This document shows positions 34,071-42,007 of a stretch of DNA of 64,000 bases, piece by piece; positions within the stretch are counted from its first letter, which is position 1; every line of letters starts with the position of its first letter. The notes under the pieces were generated by a model, which had not been told where the DNA came from, did not search any database, and saw only the letters and a list, made by a program, of their open reading frames with translations. Both the position numbers and the translations under genes were made by a program. The stretch comes from DUOH01 sp036562625. Its GTDB lineage: Bacteria; Bacillota; UBA4882; UBA10575. The stretch lies in assembly GCA_036562625.1 (NCBI GenBank), contig DATCJV010000037.1:1-64000 (forward strand), written 5' to 3'.

Positions 34071-36845
34071 TTATTCATGCAGAGGAAAATCCAAATCCTT
34101 TATTTCCTCTGCAGCTTTAGTTATGGTGATGATCTTTTCCTTGGTAACCAGTCCTTCAGGGAGAGATGAGGGATCCAGCACTAAACGGTAGGTTCCGGGG
34201 GTCAGCAGTAAATAATAGTCTCCTTGTTGGCCGGTCATCACGGAGTATCTTCCGTCCACCGTCATCACCTTTACTCTGCGCAAAGGTTGATCCGGTTGAT
34301 CATAAAGACCGTTTTGGTTTACGTCAATAAACACCCGGCCGGAGACAGAACCGACGATTTCTATACCCAGATCCACCGATTGGGTGGAGCCGGCGGTAAC
34401 GGTCAGTAGTAAGTCTTCATTAACTGCCCGGTAATTAAGGGGTAAGGTAAAAATATTTATCCTGATGCGGCGAATCCCAGGCGGGATACGATGGAAGATA
34501 AACCTTCCCTGCGCATCTGTGGTGGCCAACGCAATGTCATCCACTGACACCTCGATTCCCGGGACGCCCTTTTCCTCTTCATCCATGAGGCCATTGGCGT
34601 TTTCATCCAGGAAGACCCGGCCGGAGATGTATCCGTCGTGAATACTTCTGCTTTTGTCTCCTGGGAGGAGTCCGTGGGGGGTAAAGGCAAAACCACCGTC
34701 AAGCTCAATGGAGATTTGGTATGATTCGACGTCTCCCACCGGAGAGCCGGGTTCATAATAATAATTACCGGCTATTCTAAAATAGGTTTCCGGAAAAATT
34801 TCTTTGTAATATGACGTATATAAGGACCATTTTTTCCAAGTAAAATCATTCCTGGCGAGTGCACTGAGACCTACTCCCAGCCCGAGATAGGATGAGTCTT
34901 CATTTTTCTGCCAGAAGGTTAGGCTTAATCCGTTTTCTTGACTTTTATCCCCGTTCTCCCTTGCAGATTCGGAGAAGAGGTAAATAGAATACCGACGTTC
35001 AGCTTCCAAGCCAAGTCCTACTTTCAACCAGTAGTTATCCAAATGATATTCTTCCACTCCTGGCCCCGCTGCGGAGATGGTCTGCTCCTCTTCCCCAATC
35101 CAGCCAAATTCCAGACTTTGGTTAGAAAGACCTCCCGAGCGCCAGCTGAGTTCGGTCCGTTTATGCACCGTTTTGGGCTCATCTTCGGCGAAGCGGTTAG
35201 TTTTTCCGAAAAGACCCGTGATATGTCCTGAGAGCAAGGGAAAGGTCACTCCGGCTTCCCGGGTGGACAGTGATTCTCCTATAGTATTTTGGTCACTTTG
35301 ATCCCGCTGAGCGCCACGTAAATAAACCAAGTAATTCCGTTGCGGTCGCCAGTAAGCCCCCAGCTCGTATTCGTTAACCCGGCCTTCTTCCGGTTTGGCG
35401 AAGACTGGACGGAAAGTCTCCGGTTGATAATAATATGAAGTTAAAAGCGTCGTACCTGGAAGTCCAAGGTTTAGTGAAGCACGCCCGGCTCTCCCCATGT
35501 CGGGCCCAACAAGCCAAGCCCTAGTGTCAAAGGTCAGGTTCGGGAGGAGTTGCCAATTAGAGAATTCGCTGACCTGCAGGATCTTATCGGAGTTATTTGT
35601 TTTTTCGATGGCTGCCAGATTGAGACCAACAGTGGCGTTAGAAAAGCCAACCAGCAGTTCGGAGACGGAGCTGAAGAGGTTTTTATGTGTATTATAAAAA
35701 TTTTTTTCTTGGAATCCCAGAGAGGTTAAAAAGTGGATGGAGCCGGGTTTTACATAGTTATCCCGGGGGAGGAGGATCCACTTTTTTTCGTCAATCAATA
35801 CCTCTCCCGCCTTTATCAATAGGCGCATTTTATGGCTTCTCCGGGGAACCAACCATAATTCGAAGACATACTCCCCGTCCTCCACGGTTTTAGTCTGATA
35901 TAAGAGATCGTCCACCCAGAGCTCCACAGTGCAACCTGCCGGCGCCTGGCCATGAAGTAGAGGTTTCCGCTCCATATATAACGGGCGCCAATCAGGCGTG
36001 GCATAGGCAACACCTGTGGATTGCCAGCTGTAGGGATAGAAGGCGGCATAAGGCAGCTCCACAGTGCCCAGCTGCCAATAGCCCAAATCCGTCTCTTTTT
36101 TCCAAAGATACTTGTAGAGATTAAAATTATAGTCATGGGTATTAAAGTCATACTTCATTGCACCGCCGATGCTTAATTGGCCACCTAGGATCGTGCCTCC
36201 GGTTTCCAAGGAGAGAACCGTGGTCAAGTTGGTGTAATCCGGAGGGGTGTAAAAGGAGTAATCCGAATAATTCAAATAAGATATGCGGTTAACCGGTTGA
36301 AAAGGGTCATGCTCAACAAGGGGTTCTTTAGAATCCGGTTCTTTCTCTTCAAGTAGAGCGGAGTTAGGCAATCCCCACAGAGAAATCTCCAACTGTGAAG
36401 AATTCCATAAGGCGGAAGCACCTGTTAAGATCTGAAAATTGCTCAAAGACATAAAGTATTCATCGCGTACGGGAAACCAATAGCCTTTAACGGGGACTTT
36501 AACTCCTGCCAGGTCCAGTAAATCTTCCTTTATGTACAGGTAGTTGATTTTCTCACGATGGTGCGCTGTGCTGATTGCCCAGCTGTCTTCCTGAGCGGAC
36601 ACTTCATATCCACAGTAAAGTGCGAGGGCGCGGATGGGCACATAAGGTTCTTCCTTGATCAGGACTTCAAGAAGAGCTGAGCAGGAAGGGAAGAGGAAAA
36701 GGACGATTGAAAAGTCATTTTCCTTTTTTATCTCCGTGAAGTTGAGAGGAACAAAGATCCCTCCGGTTTGCCCTTTAGCCGTTTGATAAGACAGAGACAG
36801 TGAGCTGATTAACAAGCAGAGTAGTAAAACGTTTTTTTCCTTCAA
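34071..36845 (-). CDS. Usher-like outer-membrane protein with SdrD-like B domains
   Basis: This 924-residue protein has a signal peptide (about 1-27) and two short copper-amine-oxidase-type stalk repeats at about 65-95 (PYVPIRALALYCGYEV) and 128-158. A long region of alternating beta strands follows (about 185-730), suited to an outer-membrane barrel. Inside it, about 300-358, lies a beta-sandwich-like stretch (APAGCTVELWVDDLLYQTK) followed by YVKPGSIHFLTSLG, which resembles the plug/linker of fimbrial ushers (LRPGLxxYxxSLG). Two SdrD-like B domains close it (about 738-825 and 832-924), each with GRVFxDxNxNGxxD. I choose TTG 36845: AAGGGGTGA lies at good spacing, while GTG 36854 sits inside it. 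The chaperone-like gene is 12 bases upstream. Confidence 0.75.
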   Translation of the reverse strand: MKEKNVLLLCLLISSLSLSYQTAKGQTGGIFVPLNFTEIKKENDFSIVLFLFPSCSALLEVLIKEEPYVPIRALALYCGYEVSAQEDSWAISTAHHREKINYLYIKEDLLDLAGVKVPVKGYWFPVRDEYFMSLSNFQILTGASALWNSSQLEISLWGLPNSALLEEKEPDSKEPLVEHDPFQPVNRISYLNYSDYSFYTPPDYTNLTTVLSLETGGTILGGQLSIGGAMKYDFNTHDYNFNLYKYLWKKETDLGYWQLGTVELPYAAFYPYSWQSTGVAYATPDWRPLYMERKPLLHGQAPAGCTVELWVDDLLYQTKTVEDGEYVFELWLVPRRSHKMRLLIKAGEVLIDEKKWILLPRDNYVKPGSIHFLTSLGFQEKNFYNTHKNLFSSVSELLVGFSNATVGLNLAAIEKTNNSDKILQVSEFSNWQLLPNLTFDTRAWLVGPDMGRAGRASLNLGLPGTTLLTSYYYQPETFRPVFAKPEEGRVNEYELGAYWRPQRNYLVYLRGAQRDQSDQNTIGESLSTREAGVTFPLLSGHITGLFGKTNRFAEDEPKTVHKRTELSWRSGGLSNQSLEFGWIGEEEQTISAAGPGVEEYHLDNYWLKVGLGLEAERRYSIYLFSESARENGDKSQENGLSLTFWQKNEDSSYLGLGVGLSALARNDFTWKKWSLYTSYYKEIFPETYFRIAGNYYYEPGSPVGDVESYQISIELDGGFAFTPHGLLPGDKSRSIHDGYISGRVFLDENANGLMDEEEKGVPGIEVSVDDIALATTDAQGRFIFHRIPPGIRRIRINIFTLPLNYRAVNEDLLLTVTAGSTQSVDLGIEIVGSVSGRVFIDVNQNGLYDQPDQPLRRVKVMTVDGRYSVMTGQQGDYYLLLTPGTYRLVLDPSSLPEGLVTKEKIITITKAAEEIKDLDFPLHE

Positions 36846-36857
36846 TGGGCTCACCCC

Positions 36858-37697
36858 TTACTCGGCATTAACTTCAAAAGCGGTAGTATGCTTTATACCG
36901 GTGTTGCCCGGTTCCAAACCATATTCTGCCAGATCGCCCGCATATAACGGCGGGACAAAGGAAAACTCACTCTCTACATGGTAGAGACCGGGAGGAAGTT
37001 CCAGAGGCAACTGGCTGGTGAAAAAGCGGGATCTGCCTGGAAAGACTACATTTCCTTTGTAAAAGCCTTCACCTAAGACCGTTTTATTTCCGTCGAGCAC
37101 CTTAAACCTTCCAGTGCAGCGTAGATGGGCGTTGCCACTGGAGTTGATTTTACACCTGAGTTGCAAGCCGTTATCTTTGCAATAATCGATGAAGACTTCT
37201 TCCAAGGAACCGCGTCTCGTTACGGGTGGGGTGTATCCATAGATAGTGACCAGAATGTTACTGACCATTGTCAGAGCGGTTTCCTCCACCGGTTCGCCGG
37301 CAAAGAGAATGGCGCACCGGTGTTCTCCAGCAGGCGCCTGAGCGGGGGGGGTAAGGCTAAATCTTACTACTTGCCGGGCTCCGGGCGCCAATTGAAAAAG
37401 GCGGGGATTAAATCGCAACCAGGTGGCACAAGAGCTGGATGCCTCTCCAGGTATGGTAAATAGAGGATTTCCCTCTTCATCCATTTCCCAATCCCGGACA
37501 TCTACCCCGATCCGTAATGTGTCTGTACCATTATTAAGTATAGTAATGGCTTGAGTTTCTACTTTACCCGGAGTGAGCAATAGTTCAAAACGGGAGGGTT
37601 GGATAATTAATTGGGTGGTACTTTGGCCGCTGGTGGAAAATAATAATGTAAGAAGCAAAATACCCAGAGAAGAGAGGATTTTTCTTTTCTGCTTCAT
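36858..37697 (-). CDS. PapD-like periplasmic pilus chaperone
   Basis: The 279 residues have a signal peptide (MKQKRKILSSLGILLLTLLF) and two immunoglobulin-like domains. Domain 1 (about 26-145) shows the chaperone pattern: IQPSRFELLLTPGKVETQ, ITILNNGTDTLRIGVDVRDW, FNPRLFQLAPGARQVVRFSL and PAGEHRCAILFAGEP. Domain 2 (about 150-275) is beta-rich. Such chaperones hold pilus subunits in the periplasm and hand them to an usher. The ATG has GGAGGTAAGG upstream. It lies between the one-module subunit gene and the usher gene, the order seen in archaic chaperone-usher operons. Similarity is by pattern only, so family assignment is strong but not certain. Confidence 0.78.
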   Translation of the reverse strand: MKQKRKILSSLGILLLTLLFSTSGQSTTQLIIQPSRFELLLTPGKVETQAITILNNGTDTLRIGVDVRDWEMDEEGNPLFTIPGEASSSCATWLRFNPRLFQLAPGARQVVRFSLTPPAQAPAGEHRCAILFAGEPVEETALTMVSNILVTIYGYTPPVTRRGSLEEVFIDYCKDNGLQLRCKINSSGNAHLRCTGRFKVLDGNKTVLGEGFYKGNVVFPGRSRFFTSQLPLELPPGLYHVESEFSFVPPLYAGDLAEYGLEPGNTGIKHTTAFEVNAE

Positions 37698-37767
37698 GTC
37701 CTTACCTCCAGAGTGGTTTCTCCGTATACAATACCCGGCTTACATGGAAAAGGTTAGCAGAAAGGAT

Positions 37768-37802
37768 CTAAGGGAAAGAGGCGGACCGAAGTCCGCCTCT
37801 TC
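37768..37802 (-). terminator. UUCG hairpin between subunit and chaperone genes
   Basis: On the minus strand AGAGGCGGAC, tetraloop TTCG, GTCCGCCTCT, then TTCCCTT. It begins five bases after the subunit stop codon. It probably stops or thins transcription so that the subunit is made in excess over the chaperone and usher. Confidence 0.7.
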
Positions 37803-37805
37803 GGG

Positions 37806-38387
37806 TTATTCTTGATACGCAGTGAAGTATACGGCAAAGCTGTACTTTCCGGGGGTGGTCGTGCTGTCCACCACACCGCGGAACTGATAACTTCCCAATT
37901 CTTGGCCGTCGTTACCGGTTGGTCCGGCGGCGTCCCAAATTGGGGTCATACTCCAGACATTTAAGGGTTGCCAATTGTCACTGTCGGTTTTCCGGTATTC
38001 GAAACCCAACCTATTTTCCTGGTCGATCTGGTTTTCAAATTTGCTTTGCCTAGCGGTCCGTACGACATAATCGGTGCGGCCGATCCGGGCGGCCCAGGGG
38101 GCATTGGAGTATACCCAGACCTCGTACGCGCGGCTTTCCACGTAGGTTGCCTCTTGTCCGGGAACGGGAGTGACCTCTTTTCTAAAGGAATCGGTTAGGA
38201 CTCCACCCGGAAGCCAATCATTGGAAACGTCCTTAACTCCGTTAACACTAAGGATGAGTAAAGGTCTGACGATTAGTTCGGCTGGAACGAAAACAGTAGC
38301 ATCGACTTTGTGACCTTGGGCAAAGGCCGGCGCCGCGGCCAGGCAAATTAAGAGGAGAAGAATGAGTAGAATGTGAGTGGCCTTCAT
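37806..38387 (-). CDS. Secreted pilin-like subunit, one module
   Basis: This 193-residue protein has a clear signal peptide (MKATHILLILLLLICLAAAP, cut near AFA/QG). The mature part is beta-rich, with an NAPW motif near residue 99 (YSNAPWAARIG) and a closing strand GKYSFAVYFTAYQ. No cysteine is present in the mature part. The ATG overlaps the TGA of the upstream gene (ATGA), and AGGAGGTGA lies 6 bases before it. Gene order and secretion suggest the major subunit of the chaperone-usher-like system. It has no clear match to a named pilin family that I can recall. Confidence 0.7.
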   Translation of the reverse strand: MKATHILLILLLLICLAAAPAFAQGHKVDATVFVPAELIVRPLLILSVNGVKDVSNDWLPGGVLTDSFRKEVTPVPGQEATYVESRAYEVWVYSNAPWAARIGRTDYVVRTARQSKFENQIDQENRLGFEYRKTDSDNWQPLNVWSMTPIWDAAGPTGNDGQELGSYQFRGVVDSTTTPGKYSFAVYFTAYQE

Positions 38388-39238
38388 CAATAGTCACCTC
38401 CTTTCGGCAAAAGCTCTTCCTGTGCAGGAAGAACGGAAAAACGTAGATAAAAAGGATAATCACCAGCCCGCAGAGGGGCAGAAGGGGCTTTCTGCCAATC
38501 CAGGACCAGCCGGTGGTCTCCTCCTGCTTCGCCTCGAGCCAAACAAATTATTTGGTTGGGTAAAACCAAAACTGGAGTGGAGGATAGAAAGTGAGTTGCC
38601 GCCGAGTGGTACAGGCTGTTACAGACCAAAGCCAGGTTTTCGTGGGACTTCGTTACTTCCACTTGTAACACCCAGGGGGCATTAGCGTGGATTTGTAACG
38701 AAAGCTGCCTGTCCACATGGTGATCATCTGTAATGTGTAGACGGCGGAAGGATTGAGGCGTGATCACGGCCAAAAAGGGGACTTTTAGTTTGAGCAGTTC
38801 CCTCTGGATGATTCTCTCCTGACCGGTGATCTCTAATATAATGTTTATGGGTACTTCATAGAGACCAGGGGTGGTCATCCAGTCAAACTTCCAGATTAAA
38901 GGGATCCTTTGCCAACGTGCCCCTTTTCCTGATACTTCCTGTCCTAAAGGAGAGGTAATCTGATGATCTTCTGATGAAATCTCCCATTGCAGCCTCCAAC
39001 AGGTGTCGGCCACCACTTCAACAAGGAGTTCTCCTCTGGCTGTGATCAGGGAACTCGTGATACCGGAGGGTAGAGGATCCAAGCGAAAAAGATCCGAAGA
39101 GATCTTTAGGAAGGCCTCGCGGGGAGCGGCCAGAGAAGAGCAGCCCAGAAAAAGCAGGGTGGCTAGAACCGATACGAGCAGGTGGTGTCGTATACACGTC
39201 CATGTACACGCCTCACCTTTCTGTCCATTTGTTTTCAA
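38387..39238 (-). CDS. Secreted pilin-like subunit, two modules
   Basis: I place the start at TTG 39238, preceded by GGGGGT. The open frame extends to 39340, but its first codons overlap the nrdJ terminator. The 283-residue product has a signal sequence (HHLLVSVLATLLFLGCSSLA, about 16-36), possibly with a lipobox-like LFLGC. The mature part holds two beta-rich modules (about 45-150 and 155-275). The second has HANAPWVLQVEV and closes with AGDYPFYLRFSVLP; the first closes with TTPGLYEVPINIILEI. Both look like the module of the next gene, so this may be a tip or minor subunit. Its TGA overlaps the next ATG. Confidence 0.62.
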   Translation of the reverse strand: MKTNGQKGEACTWTCIRHHLLVSVLATLLFLGCSSLAAPREAFLKISSDLFRLDPLPSGITSSLITARGELLVEVVADTCWRLQWEISSEDHQITSPLGQEVSGKGARWQRIPLIWKFDWMTTPGLYEVPINIILEITGQERIIQRELLKLKVPFLAVITPQSFRRLHITDDHHVDRQLSLQIHANAPWVLQVEVTKSHENLALVCNSLYHSAATHFLSSTPVLVLPNQIICLARGEAGGDHRLVLDWQKAPSAPLRAGDYPFYLRFSVLPAQEELLPKGGDY

Positions 39239-39267
39239 GTTTTTACCCCCAATTTTGAATCTAAAAA

Positions 39268-39298
39268 AGTCTATGTAATTTAACAGATAATATGACAA
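39268..39298 (-). promoter_or_regulatory. Candidate promoter of the pilus-like operon
   Basis: Two readings overlap. A sigma-A reading is TTGTCA (39298-39293), 17 bases, CATAGA (39275-39270). A sigma-E reading is TCATATT (39295-39289), 13 bases, CATAGACT (39275-39268), close to KMATATT-N14-CATACAHT. Either would start about 20 bases before the GGGGGT ribosome site. The choice cannot be made from sequence. Confidence 0.35.
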
Positions 39299-39325
39299 AA
39301 AAAATAACAGGGTTAACCCTGCTAG
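39296..39325 (-). terminator. Intrinsic terminator of nrdJ
   Basis: On the minus strand the palindrome CAGGGTTAACCCTG (39321-39308) runs into TTATTTTTTTT. It lies 35 bases after the nrdJ stop and separates nrdJ from the pilus-like operon. Confidence 0.85.
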
Positions 39326-39356
39326 AAAGAGTAAGATCATTAGCTTTATAAAGTAT

Positions 39357-41663
39357 TTAACATTCCGTATGCCCGCAGGCTAAACATTTGGCGCACCCTT
39401 CAAAGTAACCGAAGGCGTACATTCCACAGGAGGGGCAGAGATTAAACCCGGTCCGGGAACCGCCTACTTTATCTGTGCAGCTTGTTTGAGCTTTTTCCTG
39501 AGGGTTGGTGAATTCCAAGTTGCCCTGGACGATGGAGGGTTCTTCCTGCTTACGATGTTGTGTGTAGGCATAGAGGAATTGTCCGATCGCATCAGGAACG
39601 GAACGGGTGCGCTGGGGGCCAAAACCTACCGAGCGGCTGCCGCCGATGCCGATCAGTTGTTTAGCCACTTCTTCGGGATCTATACCACAGCGAAAGGCCA
39701 GAGAGACCAAGCGGGCAATGGCCTCTGTAAAGGCCATGATGTCGCTTCCCGCTTTACCGATTTGGGCAAAGAGTTCAAAAGGCAAATCTTTATATAGGTT
39801 AAGGGTCAAGTATAAAGTCCCTTCCGGAGTACGTTTACTGTCCGTGATTCCGGTTAAGCGAGCCGGCCGAGGCAAGGGTTTGATCTTCCCCCAGACCGGG
39901 GAGGAAGTGCCATTATGAAGAGATAATTCTGGGGAAGAAGTCGTGGTTTTAATCCCTTTTTGCATAGGCTGGTGGGCAATGGAGCCGTCTCTGTAGACGG
40001 TCACACCTTTACAACCCAATTGGTAGGCCAGTCGATATACAGAAGCGACCTCCTCTATAGTAGCGCTTTCCGGAAAGTTTACTGTTTTGGAGACAGCATT
40101 GTCTGTAAATTTTTGAAAGGCGGCTTGCATCTTGACGTGCCATTCCGGTTTAATTTGATGGGCGGTAACAAAGATCCTTTTGATCTCTGCCGGAATCTCC
40201 GGAAAGTCGTTCAAGCTACCCCCATCGGCCAGAGTGTTGATTACTTTATCCGTATAGAAGTTGTTTTCTTTGGCGACAGCGGTAAAGAGCGGATTCACTT
40301 CAATTAGACGGTCATGGTCCAGGATTTCTCTGGTAAAGGCCAAGCCGAAGAGGGGCTCAATTCCTCCGCTGGTGCCAGCGATAATACTGATCGTACCGGT
40401 AGGCGCAATTGTTGTGGTGGTGGCATTCCGGAGGCGGGGGAGGCCCGGACGGTCGTAGATACTGCCGGAGAAGTTGGGAAAGGCTCCCCGCTCTTCCGCC
40501 AGAATGGCTGAGGCGGCCTTGGATTCCCGGTCAATGAAGCTCATGATTTGTTCCGCTAAGGTGAGGGCTTCTTCTGAATCATAGGGAATCCCCAGTTTAA
40601 TCAAGAGTTCGGCCCAGCCCATCACTCCAAGACCGATCTTCCGATTACCCTTGCACATTTCTTCGATTTTTGGAATGGGGTAGTGAGTGGCGTCAATCAC
40701 ATTATCCAAGAATCTCGTACTCAGATGAACGGTGTTCTTTAAATCCTCCCAATCCACGGTTGGCTTGTCTTCTCCCGTACGAACCATCAGGGAGAGATTG
40801 ATTGAGCCAAGAGTACACGCTTCATAGGGAAGAAGGGGCTGTTCACCACAAGGATTGGTGCTTTCGATCTCCCCCAAGGCCGGGGTGGGGTTTGCCTCGT
40901 TAATCCGGTCGATGAAGATGATCCCCGGTTCACCGGAGGCCCAGGCTGCATTGACGATTAGATCAAAGATTTCCCTGGCGTTTTCAGAACGCACCGGCGC
41001 TTTGGTTCTGGGGTTGATCAGCGGGTATGATTCTCCCTTGGCAACAGCCTCCATAAAGGAGTCGGTTACAGCCACAGACAAGTTAAAGTTGGTGTATTCG
41101 CCGGTGCCTTGTTTGGCGGTAATGAACTCCCGGATATCCGGGTGATCCACACGTAAGATGCCCATGTTAGCGCCTCGCCTGGTTCCTCCTTGTTTTATCG
41201 CTTCTGTGCTGGCATTATAGACCTTAAGGAAAGAGAGGGGGCCACTGGCAACTCCGCCGGTACTGCCAACCAGATCATTCTTCGGGCGTAGCCGAGACAG
41301 GGAAAAACCCGTACCTCCCCCGCTTTTATGAATGAGGGCGGCTAGTTTTAGGGTTTCGTAGATGGATTCCATAGAGTCCTCAATGGGTAGAACAAAACAG
41401 GCAGCTAATTGCTGTAGATCGCGACCGGCATTCATCAAAGTCGGGGAGTTGGGGAGGAATTTTCCTGTGTTCATTAGGTTGAAGAACTTTTCTTCCCACT
41501 CTTTGGCCTGTGAAACTGGACAGGTATATACTTCCGTTTCAACTTTGGCGATGTTCTTCGCCACCCGGCGTAACATTTCTTCCGGAGTTTCCACGATTTT
41601 TCCGTTTTCCTTCCTTAAGTATCTTCTTTCTAAGACCGTGCGTGCGACCTTTGATAATTTCAC
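39357..41663 (-). CDS. nrdJ: Adenosylcobalamin-dependent (class II) ribonucleotide reductase
   Basis: NrdJ reduces ribonucleotides to deoxyribonucleotides using coenzyme B12. The 768-residue product contains NPCGEQPLLPYEACTLGSIN with the active-site cysteine, SGGGTGFSLSRLRP near the N-terminus, and PTGTISIIAGTSGGIEP. The C-terminal zinc-ribbon tail has paired cysteines (CPSCGMYAFGYFEGCAKCLA and CGHTEC) that recycle the enzyme. The frame is open to 41873, but GTG 41663, with AAGGAGCGG before it, gives the family N-terminus (KLSKVARTVLERRYL). No B12 riboswitch is visible upstream. DnaA-box-like sites lie in that region. Confidence 0.95.
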   Translation of the reverse strand: MKLSKVARTVLERRYLRKENGKIVETPEEMLRRVAKNIAKVETEVYTCPVSQAKEWEEKFFNLMNTGKFLPNSPTLMNAGRDLQQLAACFVLPIEDSMESIYETLKLAALIHKSGGGTGFSLSRLRPKNDLVGSTGGVASGPLSFLKVYNASTEAIKQGGTRRGANMGILRVDHPDIREFITAKQGTGEYTNFNLSVAVTDSFMEAVAKGESYPLINPRTKAPVRSENAREIFDLIVNAAWASGEPGIIFIDRINEANPTPALGEIESTNPCGEQPLLPYEACTLGSINLSLMVRTGEDKPTVDWEDLKNTVHLSTRFLDNVIDATHYPIPKIEEMCKGNRKIGLGVMGWAELLIKLGIPYDSEEALTLAEQIMSFIDRESKAASAILAEERGAFPNFSGSIYDRPGLPRLRNATTTTIAPTGTISIIAGTSGGIEPLFGLAFTREILDHDRLIEVNPLFTAVAKENNFYTDKVINTLADGGSLNDFPEIPAEIKRIFVTAHQIKPEWHVKMQAAFQKFTDNAVSKTVNFPESATIEEVASVYRLAYQLGCKGVTVYRDGSIAHQPMQKGIKTTTSSPELSLHNGTSSPVWGKIKPLPRPARLTGITDSKRTPEGTLYLTLNLYKDLPFELFAQIGKAGSDIMAFTEAIARLVSLAFRCGIDPEEVAKQLIGIGGSRSVGFGPQRTRSVPDAIGQFLYAYTQHRKQEEPSIVQGNLEFTNPQEKAQTSCTDKVGGSRTGFNLCPSCGMYAFGYFEGCAKCLACGHTEC

Positions 41664-41830
41664 GTTATCCGCTCCTTCCTTGGTGGTAATGGTGAAAAAA
41701 GATCCGATATATTTATGTAGGAACAGCTGAAACTGTACAGCTTCTTTACACTGCATGGTTCGATCCGGCATTAATTTTGTCCGGTTCAGTAGGAACCGGA
41801 CCAACCACAAGATATTGATCATTTTATATT

Positions 41831-41874
41831 TTATCCACAACATCTTGAGATGTCCACCATCATATCTGTCCACA
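41831..41874. promoter_or_regulatory. DnaA-box cluster upstream of nrdJ
   Basis: A perfect DnaA box TTATCCACA lies at 41831-41839. Two looser copies follow in the same direction: TGTCCACC (41851-41858) and CTGTCCACA (41866-41874). They lie 170-210 bases ahead of the nrdJ start. DnaA controls class I nrd genes in Escherichia coli; here control is inference. Confidence 0.5.
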
Positions 41875-41905
41875 GGAATGGAATTTAGCCCGCAGATGAT
41901 CCTAG

Positions 41906-41953
41906 CAAAAAAATATAGGGCTTTGACAGAGTAATTCTGACAAGCCCTATTTC
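41906..41953 (-). terminator. Intrinsic terminator of the SBF transporter gene
   Basis: On the minus strand AAATAGGGCTT-GTCAGA pairs with TCTGTC-AAAGCCCTAT, followed by ATTTTTTT. It is a long stem 55 bases after the stop codon. Confidence 0.85.
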
Positions 41954-42007
41954 CAAAAGGAACTTTTACTTCTTTCCCTTTTTAAATCTCCTTCTTTGTG
42001 AACGCCA

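Noticed and set aside
39239..39340. Possible frameshift or second membrane helix at the start of the two-module subunit
   Set aside because: The upstream codons are explained by the nrdJ terminator and a spacer; a TTG start removes the need for a frameshift.
41664..42007. B12 riboswitch ahead of the B12-dependent nrdJ
   Set aside because: I looked for a B12-box-like sequence and multi-stem layout and found none; DnaA boxes and the neighbour's terminator fill the region. An NrdR box pair was also not convincing.
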